Shown: piece by piece, positions 62,016-64,000 of the stretch
Position numbering within the stretch: the first letter of the stretch is position 1
How the letters are laid out: the number at the start of each line of letters is the position of its first letter
Origin: Io17-Chloro-G2 sp965226915
Lineage (GTDB): Bacteria > Chloroflexota > Dehalococcoidia > Lucifugimonadales > UBA3495
NCBI GenBank assembly: GCA_965226915.1
Contig: CBDDEJ010000009.1
Coordinates: forward strand, 702,742-766,741
Direction of reading: 5' to 3'
DNA length: 64,000 bases
The notes under the pieces: generated by a model
The model's input: only the letters and a program-made list of their open reading frames with translations
What the model was told of the DNA's origin: nothing
Databases searched by the model: none
Position numbers and translations under genes: made by a program

Positions 62016-62573
62016 TTAAACCGGCAACACTGGCTCGGTCCGCTGTTCCGGCAGGGTGACCTCGAAGGCGTTGAGGAAAAAGCAGGTCTGGGCGTAGTGC
62101 CCCATGAGGGCGGTCAACTCCACCAGGTGTTGCGTCCCGAAGTGGTCAACCGCCGCCTGGAAGGTGGCCTGGCTTACCTTGTGGCTGGCAAAGTACTCTT
62201 GGGCGTAGTTCACTACTGCGGACTCTTCGGCGCTTGAGGAAGGGAGCGGCTTTTTATCGCGGATGGCGTCCACCAACGCGTCGTTGATACCCTCGCGGCG
62301 GGCGGCCGGGGCGTGAGCGTTCCAAACGTAGGCGCAATCGTTGGCCCGTGCCGTAGTGATGATTGCCAGCTCTTGGATCCTCTTGGGGAAGGTAGTCTCG
62401 TAACGAAGGTAATTGGTCAATGGGGTCCTGCGCTTGGCGAACTCGGGGCTATTGACGGTGATAGACCCCGGGCCGCCGGTAATGGGACCTCCGGTTTCCT
62501 TGGTTACCTGATCGTAGGCTTCTTGAAACTCCGGGGTCACCATATCTCGGGTCACAACTGGAACACGCGCCAT
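62016..62573 (-). CDS. carboxymuconolactone-decarboxylase-like protein (CMD/AhpD fold), copy 1
   Basis: A 185-residue protein with the CMD core: ELAIITTARANDCAYVWNAH (where AhpD has ExxCxxC, here one Cys and a His), EGINDALVDAIRDKKPLPSS and VELTALMGHYAQTCFFLNAF. The AhpD redox cysteine pair is absent, so it is more likely a decarboxylase-like or structural relative. A close paralogue lies 90 bp away on the same strand, indicating a tandem duplication. Confidence 0.85.
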   Translation of the reverse strand: MARVPVVTRDMVTPEFQEAYDQVTKETGGPITGGPGSITVNSPEFAKRRTPLTNYLRYETTFPKRIQELAIITTARANDCAYVWNAHAPAARREGINDALVDAIRDKKPLPSSSAEESAVVNYAQEYFASHKVSQATFQAAVDHFGTQHLVELTALMGHYAQTCFFLNAFEVTLPEQRTEPVLPV

Positions 62574-62662
62574 GATCTCCTCCTTAAATTTGGCGGAACA
62601 CCACCGCCGGAAGTTGGATTTGGTTGACCAGATTCTTTAACCCCGCCGTAGGGGCCAGACAT

Positions 62663-63220
62663 TCATACGGGCAGCAGAGGCTCGGGGTGCTGCTCCGGCA
62701 ATGTGACGTCAAAGGCATTCAAGATGAACAATGTCTGAGCGTAATACCCCATCAGCATCGTTAGCTCCACCAGATGCTGGGCGCCGAACGCGTCCAGCGC
62801 GGCTTGGAACGTGCCCTGGCTGACCTTGTGGGTTGAGTAGAACTCCTGGCCGTAATCCACCAAGGCCTTTTCTTGGGCTGTCATATCGGGCAGCGGCGTC
62901 TTGTCTCTGATGGCGTCCACCAAAGCGTCGCTCACGCCTTCCCGCCGGGCCGTGGCGGCGTGGGCCAACCAGGCATACTGGCAATCCATAGCCCGAACGG
63001 CGATGAGGATTGCTAATTCTTGGATGTTTTTCGGGAAAGTAGATTCCTTTCTCAGGTAATCGGCTAGCTGTATCCGCCGCAGGGCAAGCTCGGGGCTGTT
63101 GAGCACCACCGGCCACGGACCTCCGGATACCGGACCTCCGATTCGGCCAACCGCCTGGTCGAAAGCGTCCTGAAACTCCGCGGGGACCGTGTCTTTAGCT
63201 CCCGCCGGTATTCGAGCCAT
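62663..63220 (-). CDS. carboxymuconolactone-decarboxylase-like protein (CMD/AhpD fold), copy 2
   Basis: A 185-residue protein from ATG 63220 (MARIPAGAKDTVPAEFQDAF). Nearly the same layout as copy 1: ELAILIAVRAMDCQYAWLAH, EGVSDALVDAIRDKTPLPDM and VELTMLMGYYAQTLFILNAF. The same single cysteine and histidine appear. It follows the VOC gene by about 90 bp. Confidence 0.85.
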   Translation of the reverse strand: MARIPAGAKDTVPAEFQDAFDQAVGRIGGPVSGGPWPVVLNSPELALRRIQLADYLRKESTFPKNIQELAILIAVRAMDCQYAWLAHAATARREGVSDALVDAIRDKTPLPDMTAQEKALVDYGQEFYSTHKVSQGTFQAALDAFGAQHLVELTMLMGYYAQTLFILNAFDVTLPEQHPEPLLPV

Positions 63221-63309
63221 GATCCATCTCCTGTTTCGCATTAACCGAGTTTCGCCGCCGCTATTAAACGCCGCTTGAACCCTTATTGAACCTTCACGGT
63301 GACCGGAGG

Positions 63310-63648
63310 CTAGATAGGCCATCCTTCCACAGAAAGGTCCACCCGGTAGCCCTCGGCATCCTTGATCAGGCTCTCACCCACAGCCGCCACTGAGTTGGCC
63401 ACGGCCTTGGTTCCGGCCAACTTTTCGATCTCGGCCATGTCTTCCACCTGGAAGCCGAAATGGTTGATGCCCCAAGGCATTTCTGTGTTGCTGATCAGGG
63501 CCACGCCGACGAAGCCGTCGGAAAGGTACACCGTACCGTTGGTCCCGCGGGATTTTTCCTCCATGCCGAAAACCTTTTTGTAATATTCGGCTTCTTTGTC
63601 CCGGTCCTGAACGTTGAGGGCGATGTGGCGAATCCTTGGACGTTCCAT
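63310..63648 (-). CDS. VOC-family dioxygenase/lyase-like protein
   Basis: A 112-residue protein from ATG 63648: MERPRIRHIALNVQDRDKEA with the first metal His in HIALNV, EYYKKVFGMEEKSRGTNG, then NHFGFQVEDMAEIEKLAGTK with the second His, and EGYRVDLSVEGWPI. Single VOC domain with likely metal ligands. With the CMD-like, ThDP and ECH genes nearby, it fits a small-molecule catabolic set; the substrate is not known. Confidence 0.85.
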   Translation of the reverse strand: MERPRIRHIALNVQDRDKEAEYYKKVFGMEEKSRGTNGTVYLSDGFVGVALISNTEMPWGINHFGFQVEDMAEIEKLAGTKAVANSVAAVGESLIKDAEGYRVDLSVEGWPI

Positions 63649-63950
63649 TCTGCTCTCCTCATATAGATAAAGAGTGGGGATTGAGGCGTGAGGTAGTTTT
63701 AGCAGACTTTGGAATCGGGCACAAGCAGAGGGTTTAATCCGGACCAGAGCCGGCCCTGGCATCCTGAGCAGTAGCGAAGGATCTGGGGTGGGGGGCGCAG
63801 GTCATCTTCTTGCGCGGAATACGCCCCCGGATTCTTCAACTCTGGGGATGGCTCAGAATTACATGGTTGGCAGAAGGCGGCGGCGAATCAAATAAACGTC
63901 AACCACCAAAGAAGTTCGCACGCCGGTTTCGACTTAAGACCCAGCTCTGG
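63649..63950. other. intergenic region, no supported gene
   Basis: Contains a half copy of the dispersed repeat (about 63756-63790) and no supported gene. Confidence 0.6.
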
Positions 63951-64000
63951 TTAAGCCCCAGCTCTGGCCTCGAACTCTTTGCGGGCCTCGGTTAGCAACG
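63951..64000 (-). CDS. possible C-terminus of a gene entering the window
   Basis: The minus frame reads LLTEARKEFEARAGA and stops at TAA 63953-63951. The helical, charged tail looks like a protein C-terminus, but only 15 codons are visible. No family can be named. Confidence 0.35.
   Translation of the reverse strand, partial: LLTEARKEFEARAGA

Noticed and set aside
62016..63220. The CMD-like pair as AhpD peroxidase partners
   Set aside because: They lack the CxxC catalytic pair.
1..64000. CRISPR array, rRNA or tRNA genes
   Set aside because: No regularly spaced repeats and no tRNA T-loop or rRNA-like conserved stretches were recognised on reading; a covariance-model search would settle tRNA.

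Overview
This window looks like a contig from an uncultured member of the Chloroflexota, probably in or near the Dehalococcoidia/SAR202 lineages. That is an inference from gene content: NHL and SMP-30 propellers, oligopeptide ABC transporters, an F420/FMN LLM-class oxidoreductase, carboxymuconolactone-decarboxylase-like proteins, an ECF sigma factor with DUF5667-like proteins, and many small zinc-ribbon proteins. No rRNA or tRNA was seen to confirm it.

Layout. 0-6.6 kb: a partial NHL propeller, a small membrane protein and a first oligopeptide ABC operon (SBP, DppB, DppC; no ATPases). 6.9-13.3 kb: a ThuA-like protein, then the most notable part of the window. Two genes here carry an in-frame TGA exactly at the first position of a CxxC motif, each followed by a hairpin with bacterial SECIS spacing: a glutaredoxin-DinB fusion (TGA at 7752) and a propeller-DUF3179 lipoprotein (TGA at 11366-11364, minus strand). 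I call both selenoproteins. 13.4-18.2 kb: an ECF sigma factor with an anti-sigma-like partner, a lipoprotein broken by a MITE, a secreted DUF5667-like protein and a frameshifted OmpR-type regulator.

19-25 kb and 31-41.7 kb are decaying accessory regions. They hold a broken FtsZ/tubulin-like gene beside a Yip1 membrane protein, a kinase remnant, an Ntn-hydrolase-like gene, a degenerate IS1380 element, truncated nirK and helicase fragments, small zinc-finger genes, a DUF1848 pseudogene and an interrupted methyltransferase. Five copies of one 171-bp MITE, each flanked by CTAG duplications, are spread from 15.5 to 58.2 kb. Three of them interrupt genes whose reading frames are restored exactly when the element and one CTAG are removed. 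Between these regions lie a second ABC operon without ATPases (25-29 kb) and a DUF35-thiolase pair (29.2-31 kb).

42-58 kb is mostly core: dCTP deaminase, signal peptidase I, an operon of response regulator, histidine kinase and HtrA protease, an ArsR/AHSA1 pair whose AHSA1 gene was hit by an IS66 element with a perfect 8-bp duplication, and a replication operon (bL9, DnaB, DnaD-like, and a DnaC-like protein with two tandem ATPase domains). TenA, a cupin and an LLM oxidoreductase follow. 58.3-63.7 kb is a catabolic set on the minus strand: two CMD-like proteins, a VOC protein, a ThDP enzyme, enoyl-CoA hydratase and an alpha/beta hydrolase.
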